Below, one piece after another: positions 1 through 6,240 of a stretch of DNA of 9,754 nt (position 1 is its first letter; every line of letters begins with the position of its first letter). Under the pieces are notes generated by a model that worked only from the letters and a program-made list of their open reading frames with translations, did not search any database and was not told where the DNA came from. A program made the position numbers and the translations under genes. This DNA comes from JAJYZP01 sp049964535 (lineage in GTDB: Bacteria; Actinomycetota; Acidimicrobiia; Acidimicrobiales; Acidimicrobiaceae), in contig JBMFXG010000098.1 of the NCBI GenBank assembly GCA_049964535.1, positions 1 through 9,754 on the forward strand, given 5' to 3'.

Positions 1-54
1 CCCACGACCCCCTGCTTGCAAAGCAGGTGCTCTACCAGCTGAGCTACATCCCCC
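1..54 (-). tRNA. tRNA-Ala (anticodon TGC), 5' part only
   Basis: Read on the minus strand, the sequence begins GGGGATG (acceptor 5' strand), then TA, a D-stem GCTC/GAGC around AGCTGGTA, an anticodon stem CCTGC/GCAGG closing the loop TTTGCAA, and the variable region with the start of the T-stem. The anticodon TGC (bases 20-18) reads alanine GCN codons. About 20 nt of the 3' part (rest of T-arm, acceptor 3' strand) lie beyond the left edge, so the gene is cut by the window and not visibly damaged. It is transcribed away from the mercury operon. Confidence 0.95.
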
Positions 55-419
55 TACTTTAAGTACTTTTCGAACTATGCATATCCCACAAAGCCGCCTA
101 GAGGAACTCGCCGGACGAGTCGAGCGAGACCCTTAGGTGAATCAGCATACTCGTTCTCATCCATCAGAACCGACAGACCTATCACGGCTCTTCCAATACA
201 GAATGACACCATAACTCCTACGTTTCAATCTCTGAGCACACCTCTCTCGACGAGGAACGCTCGTGAGACGCTCTCGACTTTTATCCACGCCGATCTCTCC
301 TATGAACGGTACGGGCTCTCAGTGAGTTGGTAACACGTGAGGAGGAGGCTACGAATCTCCGCGTTCAAATGCACCCGGAGAAGCTCTGCGGTGTAAGCCG
401 TCATCCCTATAAAACCCGT
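55..419. other. intergenic region between tRNA-Ala and the mer promoter
   Basis: No open frame with a ribosome binding site and no similarity to a known protein was found on either strand. It must contain the tRNA-Ala promoter (minus strand), but no clear -35/-10 pair stands out; directly upstream of the tRNA is a short inverted repeat TACTT-T-AAGTA (55-65). A purine-rich GGAGGAGG stretch near 341-350 resembles a Shine-Dalgarno sequence but has no start codon at a usable distance. Confidence 0.5.
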
Positions 420-432
420 GTCAACACTTGAC
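420..432. promoter_or_regulatory. inverted repeat over the merA -35, candidate operator
   Basis: GTCAA-CAC-TTGAC is a perfect 5-bp inverted repeat with a 3-bp spacer. It covers the first five bases of the -35 hexamer of the merA promoter. A repressor bound here would block polymerase. ArsR/SmtB repressors bind imperfect inverted repeats in or near promoters, and one is encoded in the operon, so it is the natural candidate ligand. That link is inference. Confidence 0.4.
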
Positions 433-456
433 TCTGCTCCTCTCCTATACTAAGAT
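428..456 (+). promoter_or_regulatory. sigma70-like promoter of the mer operon
   Basis: TTGACT (428-433) and TAAGAT (451-456) are separated by 17 bp, an optimal spacing for housekeeping sigma factors. Transcription would start near 463 and leave a leader of about 25 nt carrying AGGAGG (475-480), 7 nt before the merA ATG. A second imperfect inverted repeat, TCTCCTATAC (441-450) and GTTTAGGAGG (471-480), brackets the -10 and start region and matches at 8 of 10 paired positions. Confidence 0.65.
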
Positions 457-487
457 TCGGATATTCAAATGTTTAGGAGGCTCTGTG

Positions 488-1870
488 ATGTACGACTTGG
501 CGATCATTGGTTCTGGAGGAGCAGGATTCGCAGCGGCGATAGCTGCAACCACACGAGGTCTCCGAGTGGTAATGGTGGAGCGGTCCACTATCGGAGGGAC
601 CTGCGTAAACGTTGGGTGCATACCCTCTAAAGCGTTACTGGTTGCAGCGGAGGCACGCCAAGCCAGCATCGAGGGTCGTTTCCCCGGAATTGTTACATCC
701 GGGGGACCAACAGATATGTCCGCACTCGTCGGCGGGAAGTCCGAGATCGTAGAGATGCTTCGGCACGAGAAGTATGAGAATCTTGCCGAGACCTACGGAT
801 GGGATCTCCTCCACGGCGAGGCACGATTTGTAGAGGGTCCTGCACTCATAGTAAATAAAGAGCTGGTCGAAGCAGAGCAGTACCTCATTGCCACGGGCGC
901 TACTCCATGGATTCCCCGAATTCCTGGTCTTGAGGAGGCAGGATACCTTACTTCAACCACCGCACTATCCCTCGACAAACTACCGGACTCTCTCATCGTT
1001 GTCGGAGGCAACTACGTCGGATTAGAGATCAGTCAGACCTTTGCGCACCTCGGTAGCTCGGTGACCCTCATCGAGTCGCTGGACCGTCTCGCCCCGAACG
1101 AAGAGCCAGAGCTATCGGAAGTGATAACCGGTGTTCTGAAGGACGAGGGAGTCACCGTACTGACCTCTACGACACTGATCGAGGTCTCCAAGAGAGACGA
1201 CAGAGTACTTGCACGGCTTGCGAACGGCGACCTGCTGCACGCAGACGCTATCTTGATGGCCACAGGAAGAAGACCGGTCACGGCTGAGCTAAACCTTGAA
1301 GCGGTCGGCGTTGCTCTCGGCCCTCTCGGAGAGGTCATCGTGAACGGCGGGCTTCAGACGACCAACCCACGAATCTGGGCAGCTGGCGACGTCACTGGTG
1401 CTGCGCAGTTCGTGTATGTCGCAGCGGCTCACGGAACGATGGTCGTCGAAAACGCCTTCGATGCCGCCGGCCGCAGTGTCGACTACCAAAATCTACCCCG
1501 AGTGACCTTTACAACGCCAAACCTCGCAGCAGTCGGCCTCACCGATGCCCAAGCTGAGGCCGCCGAGCTGAACTGCGTCTGTCGCGTACTACCGCTCGCT
1601 TATGTACCGCGAGCGGTCGTCAACCGGGATGATCGAGGGGTCGTCAAGATCGTCGCCGAAGAGTCAACCGGGCGAGTCCTCGGAGTACACATCGCTGCTG
1701 CGAACGCAGGAGATATTATCCTCGCGGCGACCTATGCTCTTCAAGCCGGCATGACCGTAGACCAACTAGCTACTACCTGGACACCGTACTTAACTATGGC
1801 CGAAGGGCTCAAGCTTGCTGCTCAGTCGTTCAAAACCGATATCGCTAAGCTATCATGTTGCGCAGCATGA
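488..1870 (+). CDS. merA: mercuric reductase MerA, short form without NmerA domain
   Basis: Reduces Hg(II) to volatile Hg(0) in the cytoplasm using NAD(P)H and FAD. The 460-aa protein has the FAD-binding GSGGAG (8-13), the redox-active pair in GTCVNVGCIPSK (C39, C44), a GYLTSTTAL segment with the family tyrosine (Y153), a second Rossmann motif VVGGNYVGLE (171-180), a VPRAVVNRDDRG segment and a TPYLTMAEGLKLAA dimerisation segment. The C-terminal LSCCAA supplies the vicinal Cys pair C457-C458 that hands Hg(II) to the active site and separates MerA from dihydrolipoamide dehydrogenase. No N-terminal HMA (GMTCxxC) domain is present. The ATG at 488 is chosen because AGGAGG lies 7 nt upstream; the in-frame TTG at 428 falls inside the promoter. 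The second Rossmann strand ends in E196, which hints at NADH use. The stop overlaps the next start (ATGA). Confidence 0.95.
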   Translation: MYDLAIIGSGGAGFAAAIAATTRGLRVVMVERSTIGGTCVNVGCIPSKALLVAAEARQASIEGRFPGIVTSGGPTDMSALVGGKSEIVEMLRHEKYENLAETYGWDLLHGEARFVEGPALIVNKELVEAEQYLIATGATPWIPRIPGLEEAGYLTSTTALSLDKLPDSLIVVGGNYVGLEISQTFAHLGSSVTLIESLDRLAPNEEPELSEVITGVLKDEGVTVLTSTTLIEVSKRDDRVLARLANGDLLHADAILMATGRRPVTAELNLEAVGVALGPLGEVIVNGGLQTTNPRIWAAGDVTGAAQFVYVAAAHGTMVVENAFDAAGRSVDYQNLPRVTFTTPNLAAVGLTDAQAEAAELNCVCRVLPLAYVPRAVVNRDDRGVVKIVAEESTGRVLGVHIAAANAGDIILAATYALQAGMTVDQLATTWTPYLTMAEGLKLAAQSFKTDIAKLSCCAA

Positions 1871-2259
1871 TACTTTCCGAAAGTTCCGAAAAGTCCGCAC
1901 CGGCGCCTTCGCCAACAACTCATCGAGCAAGCAGCGAGCCCCCTGAGCTCGCTGGGCGCGAGTTGCTTGCACGTTTTTATCGCGCACTAGGAGACCCTAC
2001 CCGACTCGCCCTCTTAGAGTTCTGCGCCGAGAAACAACGCACCGGCACTGAGTGTGTCTCGCACGTTGGACTATCCCAAGGAAGGGTCTCCGCTCACCTC
2101 GCCTGCCTTGTCTCTTGTGGATTAGCGACTGCTCGTCGGGAAGGTCGATTTGTCTTCTATGAAGTTACCAATCCGGAAGTCATGAAACTCATCACGAACT
2201 CGAGAAGTATCGTTTCAGACCATTACGCATCCATAGCGGCCTGCGCTCAAGTCGACTAG
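1867..2259 (+). CDS. ArsR/SmtB-family metal-sensing repressor, probable mer regulator
   Basis: A 130-aa winged-helix repressor. After a 27-residue Ser/Pro-rich N-terminus comes the ArsR signature LGDPTRLALLEF (41-52), the recognition region LSQGRVSAHLACL (69-81) and the wing REGRFVFYEV (91-100). C80 and C84 form a CLxxCG motif and C126 lies near the C-terminus. This matches the Cys arrangement of mycobacterial CmtR, which binds soft metals through two recognition-helix cysteines and one C-terminal cysteine. C53 and C63 are also present. Actinobacterial mer operons are known to use ArsR-type regulators in place of classical MerR, so Hg(II) is the likely inducer, but Cd or Pb cannot be excluded. 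The ATG at 1867 forms an ATGA overlap with the merA stop and is preferred over the ATG at 1855; neither has a clear Shine-Dalgarno sequence, so translation is probably coupled to merA. Confidence 0.88.
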   Translation: MILSESSEKSAPAPSPTTHRASSEPPELAGRELLARFYRALGDPTRLALLEFCAEKQRTGTECVSHVGLSQGRVSAHLACLVSCGLATARREGRFVFYEVTNPEVMKLITNSRSIVSDHYASIAACAQVD

Positions 2260-2532
2260 TCGTCCGCACTGCTCGGAGCGGCTCACTTCTTATCGCTCCA
2301 CGCCGCCGAAACCCCGAGAGAAGTTTCTGCTTTCCCTTGCTAGGTTGACCGATGATATCTACCGCCAACTACTCGTTGAGAGCACGTTCCATTCCCTTGG
2401 ACGATAGTTCAACACCAGAGATCTCCACCAAGAAAAGTCCTCCCTCTCGTATCGAATCCACGAATCGATTCTGAGACTAAACCTCAGCGCGCGAAGTGAT
2501 CCTCTTTTTTACTCTTCAAGTGAAGGCCGATA
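2260..2532. other. intergenic remainder between mer operon and IS element
   Basis: No gene is visible, and in particular no merT, merP or merB fragment in any frame. A T6 run (2505-2510) follows only weak stems (TGAG/CTCA, CGCGCG), so it is not called a terminator. The right end holds TTTACT (2508-2513), which with TATAAG at 2531-2536 forms a promoter-like pair. Confidence 0.4.
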
Positions 2533-2536
2533 TAAG
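2508..2536 (+). promoter_or_regulatory. promoter-like sequence at the left IS junction
   Basis: TTTACT (2508-2513), 17 bp, then TATAAG (2531-2536). The last G is the first base of the IS, while TATAA is host DNA. As it stands the sequence could fire into the transposase gene about 75 bp downstream. Before insertion the same TATAAG would have been completed by the host G now at 3477, and would have faced the small zinc-ribbon gene. Prediction from hexamer match and spacing only. Confidence 0.35.
2533..2535. repeat. target-site duplication TAA, left copy
   Basis: TAA directly abuts the left terminal repeat of the IS and is repeated at 3474-3476 on the right. It fits the TNA target preference of IS427/IS1031-type elements. 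Confidence 0.65.
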
Positions 2537-2552
2537 AAGCTGTTCGTAAAAT
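2536..2552 (+). repeat. IS left terminal inverted repeat
   Basis: Begins GAAGCTGT and ends AAAAT; pairs with 3457-3473 at 12 of 17 positions. The mismatches are at position 3 and in a central block (9-12). Confidence 0.7.
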
Positions 2553-2612
2553 AATTCCTCTACAACCTTAGATTCCAAGATTCCACCTGTGTTGATTCGG
2601 TAGACTTGTGTG

Positions 2613-3443
2613 ATGTCAACTCGATCAAAACCAGCCTCGAAAACCTGGAGATCAACACACGGCGACCTGACAGATGAAGAGTGGCTCCTCATCTGTGATC
2701 TCTTTCCAAGCTACACCGGTAACGGCGAGATAGGACGTCCTCAAACGGTAGCCAAACGTGATGTGATCAATGCCATTCTCTATGTGGCTGCAACAGGATG
2801 TCAGTGGAGAGCACTGCCCTCAAACTACCCCAACTGGAATACCGTCCATCGCTACCATCTGAGGTGGTCCAAAGATGGAACCTGGAAGCGTGTTGTCGAG
2901 CGACTCACAAAGATCGTACGAGAGCACGATGGACGAGACCCTGATCCCTCTGGATCAGTCATCGATGCTCGAAGTGTTAGAGGAGCCTGCACGGTAACGA
3001 GCTCCACCAGGGGATATGACGCTGGCAAGAAAGTCTCAGGGAGGAAGACGTTCGGGATAGTGGACACAATGGGGTTACTCCTTGGCGTTGTGGTTGTCGC
3101 TGCATCTGTATCGGACAACGCAGGGGGCATCTTGGTCACCCACCAAGCTAAAGAGCGATCAGAACGTCTTTCAAAGATCTTCTGCGACTCAGGTTTCAAG
3201 AAGACCTTCATCGACGAATGCCGAAGACATCACATCTCCACTGAGGTCGTACGTAGAATCCACGCCCATCACTTCGAAGTGCTCCCCAAACGTTGGGTTG
3301 TGGAGCGAACGTGGTCATGGCTAATGAACAACCGACGTCTACAGATCGACTACGAAAGAGATCCACGGATCAGCGAAGGCTTCATATGGGCAGCCCATGC
3401 AAGGATGCTGCTCAGGCGCTTGACTGAACCGACCACCTCGTGA
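2613..3443 (+). CDS. IS5-family transposase (DDE)
   Basis: A 276-aa transposase catalysing cut-and-paste movement of the surrounding element. The N-terminal IS5/IS1182-type domain (DUF4096) begins around LTDEEWLLI (19-27) and includes CQWRALP. The RNase H-like catalytic core includes VIDARSVRGA (first Asp, D118), a GRKTFGIVDTMGLLL strand-turn, CDSGF (second Asp, D192) and RWVVERTWSWL (catalytic Glu, E231), so the DDE triad is complete. Length and motif order are normal and no frameshift is seen. ATG 2613 is chosen; an in-frame GTG directly before it (2610) is equally possible, and neither has a good Shine-Dalgarno sequence. Transcription may enter from the host promoter-like sequence at the left junction. 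Confidence 0.92.
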   Translation: MSTRSKPASKTWRSTHGDLTDEEWLLICDLFPSYTGNGEIGRPQTVAKRDVINAILYVAATGCQWRALPSNYPNWNTVHRYHLRWSKDGTWKRVVERLTKIVREHDGRDPDPSGSVIDARSVRGACTVTSSTRGYDAGKKVSGRKTFGIVDTMGLLLGVVVVAASVSDNAGGILVTHQAKERSERLSKIFCDSGFKKTFIDECRRHHISTEVVRRIHAHHFEVLPKRWVVERTWSWLMNNRRLQIDYERDPRISEGFIWAAHARMLLRRLTEPTTS

Positions 3444-3456
3444 TCGCGCTGGGTAG

Positions 3457-3473
3457 ATTTTCGCGACAGCCTC
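3457..3473 (-). repeat. IS right terminal inverted repeat
   Basis: Its complement starts GAGGCTGT and ends AAAAT, mirroring 2536-2552. It lies 13 bp after the transposase stop, as usual for a one-gene IS. Confidence 0.7.
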
Positions 3474-3476
3474 TAA
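3474..3476. repeat. target-site duplication TAA, right copy
   Basis: TAA directly abuts the right terminal repeat and matches 2533-2535. Confidence 0.65.
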
Positions 3477-3515
3477 GCGAGACGGTGCAGCTAAGCTCGC
3501 ACTACGCCATCAGGC

Positions 3516-3529
3516 GCTCTCCGGAGAGC
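3516..3529. repeat. 14-bp perfect palindrome
   Basis: GCTCTCC followed by its exact complement GGAGAGC with no spacer, 29 bp before the GTG start of the small zinc-ribbon gene. As DNA it could be an operator for a dimeric regulator. As RNA it would form a 5-bp stem with a CCGG loop in the leader. No T-tract follows, so it is not a typical terminator. Confidence 0.5.
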
Positions 3530-3558
3530 TCCTTCCTACGACCGAGAGGGTTACGACC

Positions 3559-3756
3559 GTGACCGGAGCAATTATTGTCCATAACGCCTTGCGAGATAGC
3601 CTCGAGCTTCTCTTCGTCATCGCAATCGGTGGCACCCTCGTCAGCACAGTCCGTAACCTCATACACGGTCACGTTCATCCGTTAATCTGCCCCACGTGCC
3701 AGAGGCCTACTGCAAGGGCGTACCCACGCTGTCGTCACTGTGACTCACCCCTTTAG
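3559..3756 (+). CDS. small membrane-anchored zinc-ribbon protein, function unknown
   Basis: A 65-aa protein with one hydrophobic helix (about 15-31, LELLFVIAIGGTLVSTV), a His-containing linker (HGHVH, 36-40) and a C-terminal zinc ribbon: C44-x2-C47 and C58-x2-C61, with CPTC and CRHC knuckles separated by 10 residues. The ribbon should bind one zinc and probably faces the cytoplasm. The GTG start is supported by AGAGGG (3545-3550) 8 nt upstream; no other start fits the helix better. Short ribbons of this kind occur alone or as heads of larger proteins, and no specific function can be read. The gene stands between the IS and the menaquinone genes and may have lost its promoter to the insertion. 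Confidence 0.6.
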   Translation: MTGAIIVHNALRDSLELLFVIAIGGTLVSTVRNLIHGHVHPLICPTCQRPTARAYPRCRHCDSPL

Positions 3757-3882
3757 AGCAGCCTCCGCAGCTACCACTGGATTTTGAAGTGGTCGTAGAA
3801 TGGAAGATATGGACCTCACTCGCCTTGGAACCTCACGTCGATCGCTTCGACTCAAAGCTATGGTCTCCGTCGAGGTCACAAT

Positions 3883-4248
3883 ATGACCTACTCTTCTACG
3901 AGAGTGCTTGACCATCGATTCGGCCCAGCCGTAGCCGACAGAGATGATCGTGAGAGCGTCGACTCTATGCAATCACTGGTCGTTCGTGTCGAAGGGTCAC
4001 GAATCATGCGTGCAGCTATCGGGAGAGCTCCCGAGGATCGACACAACACAACTTCTTCGCCTACGACCGATGAGTTCTCTTCCTTCATCCTTGCGACCGA
4101 TATCTCCAAAGATTCTCGTCAACAACGGCCCGGTCGATCGAGAGCGATGATCGCACAGGGAGCTGACACTACCCATGTCTGGAGGCCGAGCCGACCATAT
4201 GACAAGAGCGATACGCGCACCTGGCCAGCCAAGGGAGTGCTCCGATGA
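3883..4248 (+). CDS. hypothetical 121-aa protein overlapping menG
   Basis: Not recognised as a member of any family. Two local signals support it: GAGGT (3872-3876) lies 6 nt before the ATG, and its TGA overlaps the menG ATG as ATGA, the pattern of translationally coupled genes. The frame is open from a TAG at 3796 and has no other start. The protein is hydrophilic, rich in Arg, Ser, Thr and Asp, with no transmembrane segment, no cysteine and no clear motif, so it could be largely disordered. Against it: other frames on both strands are also open here, which suggests a stop-poor region, and the product looks atypical. It may instead be a long leader of menG. Confidence 0.35.
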   Translation: MTYSSTRVLDHRFGPAVADRDDRESVDSMQSLVVRVEGSRIMRAAIGRAPEDRHNTTSSPTTDEFSSFILATDISKDSRQQRPGRSRAMIAQGADTTHVWRPSRPYDKSDTRTWPAKGVLR

Positions 4249-4958
4249 AGAGTTCAAAATCCAATGCTTTGCCACCCTCCGACGTAAAGTCACCATTTGT
4301 CCAAAACATGTTCGACACCATTGCACCTACGTACGACCTGGTCAATAGAGTCATGACCTTCGGGCTCGATCAACACTGGCGACAGCGAGCACTACGCGAC
4401 CTCGGTGTTGGTGCCACAACGACAATGCTTGACGTAGCGTGTGGCACCGGAGATTTCCTTACGCTCGCTCAAACCAGGACGCAACGCTCTGTCGGCATCG
4501 ATTTTTCGCACGGTATGCTTCGCCGGAGAACGACCGTAGCTCCGGTCGTTCAGGGATCTGCAGTGCATCTCCCTTTCGGTACTGCGACCTTTGATGCTTT
4601 AACGTGCGGCTTTGCAATTCGAAACTTCACCGATCTCGACAGTGTCTTTGCCGAATTTGCGCGGGTACTGCGCCCGGGCGGTTCCATCGCCATATTGGAA
4701 GTAGCAATACCATCGAGCTCCATCGTTCAGTGGCTACACGATCGGTACTTCAACGGACTCGTACCCTTGATCGGTGGACTCCTCTCGCACTCGAAGGATG
4801 CGTACCACTATCTTCCTCAATCGGTCACCTATCTCCCAACGTCAGATCAATTTCTCGAGCTCTTCACTTCGAACGCTTTCGCTCCGCCTCGAGTTACCAC
4901 ACTTGGTTTCGGTGCATCCCAACTACTGACCTCAACTCGACTCGGTCTCGTGCCGTGA
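4245..4958 (+). CDS. menG: demethylmenaquinone methyltransferase (UbiE/MenG family)
   Basis: Performs the last step of menaquinone synthesis, SAM-dependent C-methylation of demethylmenaquinone, at the cytoplasmic face of the membrane. The 237-aa protein shows the UbiE signature FDTIAPTYDLVNRVMTFG..HWR (23-46), SAM motif I LDVACGTGDF (62-71), GIDFSHGML, the family segment FDALTCGFAIRNFTD, ARVLRPGGSIAILEVA and YHYLPQSVTYLPT. Length is normal. ATG 4245 is set by AAGGGAG (4231-4237) 7 nt upstream. It overlaps the preceding hypothetical frame by ATGA and the following isochorismate synthase by GTGA, so the genes are probably one transcript. The neighbour on the same pathway favours menaquinone over ubiquinone, as expected for an actinobacterium. 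Confidence 0.93.
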   Translation: MKSSKSNALPPSDVKSPFVQNMFDTIAPTYDLVNRVMTFGLDQHWRQRALRDLGVGATTTMLDVACGTGDFLTLAQTRTQRSVGIDFSHGMLRRRTTVAPVVQGSAVHLPFGTATFDALTCGFAIRNFTDLDSVFAEFARVLRPGGSIAILEVAIPSSSIVQWLHDRYFNGLVPLIGGLLSHSKDAYHYLPQSVTYLPTSDQFLELFTSNAFAPPRVTTLGFGASQLLTSTRLGLVP

Positions 4959-6181
4959 ACACCCCACTCGACCAAAGAACAGAACACCAGGCCGTGCTGC
5001 TCCTCGATCTCCTGCGCGCTGCGGAGCACAGCGGCGTCCCAACCTTCCTACTCCAGCTCGCAGACGAGCTGGTGGTAGGGCTCGGCATCAAGACTCAGAA
5101 CACAGTCTCAATCCGGGAGCTAGCAGAGCTGCAACGCAGTGCCGACACAGCCACGAAGGACACGGAGGGCCGAAGCGTTCGATTCGTTACCGTTCCCTTT
5201 GACCCTCTCGAACTCACGACCGTGGTAGAACCAGTCATACTCCTGCGAGCACCTGAACTCTACGGACCTATCCAGTACGGTCAAGTGAGCATCCCAGCTA
5301 AAGATCGCGCGGCCGTCGATCTCTGGACGACGCTCTCTACCTGCGCATCGCAGCTCGAGAGTGAGCCGACTGACCTAGGCCCACTGCTTGGAGAGGCAGT
5401 GCAGGACGATAACCTGCGAAAAGCCTGGTCCGAACTGTTTCACGGCGCGAAGGAACTACTCAATGAGAATTTCCTTCAAAAAATCGTACTTTCACAAGAG
5501 ATCTCGGCTCCGATTACTCCAGACTTCACGAGCGTCCGAGCACTACAGAGACTCCAACGTTCACATCCCAACGCCCACCTCTACTTTTTCGCCAACCAGC
5601 TCGGTGCATCACCGGAGCTCATTGTGTCGAAACGCGGACGGAGTATTCGCTCGACGCCCCTCGCCGGGACCCGCCGCAAGGACGAGCTTGAAGAGCTCAT
5701 GCACTCCTCGAAGGATCGCGCAGAACACGGTTTTGTCGTAGAGCACATTATTGAGAAGCTCCTCGAACTCAACTGTAGCGTCGACTTAATGGACCCCGAT
5801 TTAATCGATCTCGGAGACCTCGTCCATATCCGGTCACGCATCGACGCGACAGCACCAGACATGAGTCACACTATCTTTGATTTCATCGCAGCGATCGCTC
5901 CCACCCCGGCCATTGCGGGCACCCCAACCCGCCGTGCCATCGAAGCGATTCGAGGCCTCGAAGGATCCGTTCGGGGGACGTATGGCGGACTCGTCGGAGT
6001 GGTAGAACCGAACGGCGACGGAGAGTTCTACCTAGCAATTCGCGGACTCGAGCGCCGAGACTCCCACGTCTTCCTTCGCTCCGGTGTCGGAATTGTGGCA
6101 GATTCCAACGAGGACGCAGAGTTCGAAGAGATTCAGGCGAAACTCGCCACAACCTACAGACCGTTGCGAACGTCTCGGTGA
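4955..6181 (+). CDS. menF: isochorismate synthase (menaquinone pathway)
   Basis: Converts chorismate to isochorismate, the first committed step of classical menaquinone synthesis. The 408-aa protein belongs to the chorismate-binding (ADCS/EntC/MenF/TrpE) fold, with conserved blocks in the C-terminal two thirds: QKIVLSQEI (K176, counterpart of the base that activates water in EntC), LGASPELIV (E221, counterpart of the general acid), STPLAGTRR (233-241), SSKDRAEH (251-258), IAGTP (320-324), GTYGGLVG and a C-terminal SGVGIV plus an EEIQAK segment for Mg binding. The usual HPTPA motif reads APTPA (A315). GTG 4955 overlaps the menG stop as GTGA. The longer upstream frame lies wholly inside menG and is discarded. 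A siderophore or salicylate role is possible, but the adjacent menG argues for menaquinone. Confidence 0.9.
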   Translation: MNTPLDQRTEHQAVLLLDLLRAAEHSGVPTFLLQLADELVVGLGIKTQNTVSIRELAELQRSADTATKDTEGRSVRFVTVPFDPLELTTVVEPVILLRAPELYGPIQYGQVSIPAKDRAAVDLWTTLSTCASQLESEPTDLGPLLGEAVQDDNLRKAWSELFHGAKELLNENFLQKIVLSQEISAPITPDFTSVRALQRLQRSHPNAHLYFFANQLGASPELIVSKRGRSIRSTPLAGTRRKDELEELMHSSKDRAEHGFVVEHIIEKLLELNCSVDLMDPDLIDLGDLVHIRSRIDATAPDMSHTIFDFIAAIAPTPAIAGTPTRRAIEAIRGLEGSVRGTYGGLVGVVEPNGDGEFYLAIRGLERRDSHVFLRSGVGIVADSNEDAEFEEIQAKLATTYRPLRTSR

Positions 6182-6184
6182 GGG

Positions 6185-6203
6185 CCGTGGGAGTTTCTCA
6201 CGG
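6185..6203. terminator. hairpin between convergent genes, possible terminator
   Basis: CCGTGGGA / TCTCACGG forms an 8-bp stem (one G-T wobble) with a 3-nt loop, 3 nt after the isochorismate synthase stop and 37 bp from the whiB stop on the other strand. No T-tract follows on either strand, so it is not a canonical intrinsic terminator; actinobacterial terminators often lack the T-tract. Confidence 0.4.
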
Positions 6204-6240
6204 TGCCATGCAGAGTGGACGAGCTAGAGGTAGGAGCTCT

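Larger units (their letters stand above)
2536..3473 (+). mobile_element. IS5-family insertion sequence, intact, 938 bp
   Basis: One intact DDE transposase lies between imperfect 17-bp terminal inverted repeats: left 2536-2552 (starts GAAGCTGT) and right 3457-3473 (complement starts GAGGCTGT), identical at 12 of 17 positions, including all but one of the first eight and the final AAAAT. Directly outside both ends is TAA (2533-2535 and 3474-3476). A 3-bp TNA duplication is typical of the IS427/IS1031 groups of the IS5 family. Complete ends, an intact frame and a preserved duplication argue for a fairly recent insertion. Confidence 0.85.

Noticed and set aside
428..487. Upstream extension of merA to a TTG at 428
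   Set aside because: It overlaps the -35/-10 promoter, and the ATG at 488 has an AGGAGG at ideal distance with the FAD motif starting right after it.
1..487. tRNA-Ala as the attachment site of a mercury-resistance island
   Set aside because: The mer genes lie on the 5' side of the tRNA, whereas integrases normally use the 3' end; no integrase or repeated tRNA fragment is seen.
2505..2510. T6 run as terminator of the mer operon
   Set aside because: No stable hairpin precedes it; only 4-bp stems can be drawn.
3997..4326. 109-codon minus-strand frame opposite the menG start
   Set aside because: It overlaps the highly conserved start of menG and has no recognisable content or ribosome binding site.
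4604..4954. Long upstream extension of the isochorismate synthase frame
   Set aside because: It lies entirely inside menG in another frame, is not similar to the family, and the GTG at 4955 gives a normal-length protein and a GTGA overlap.
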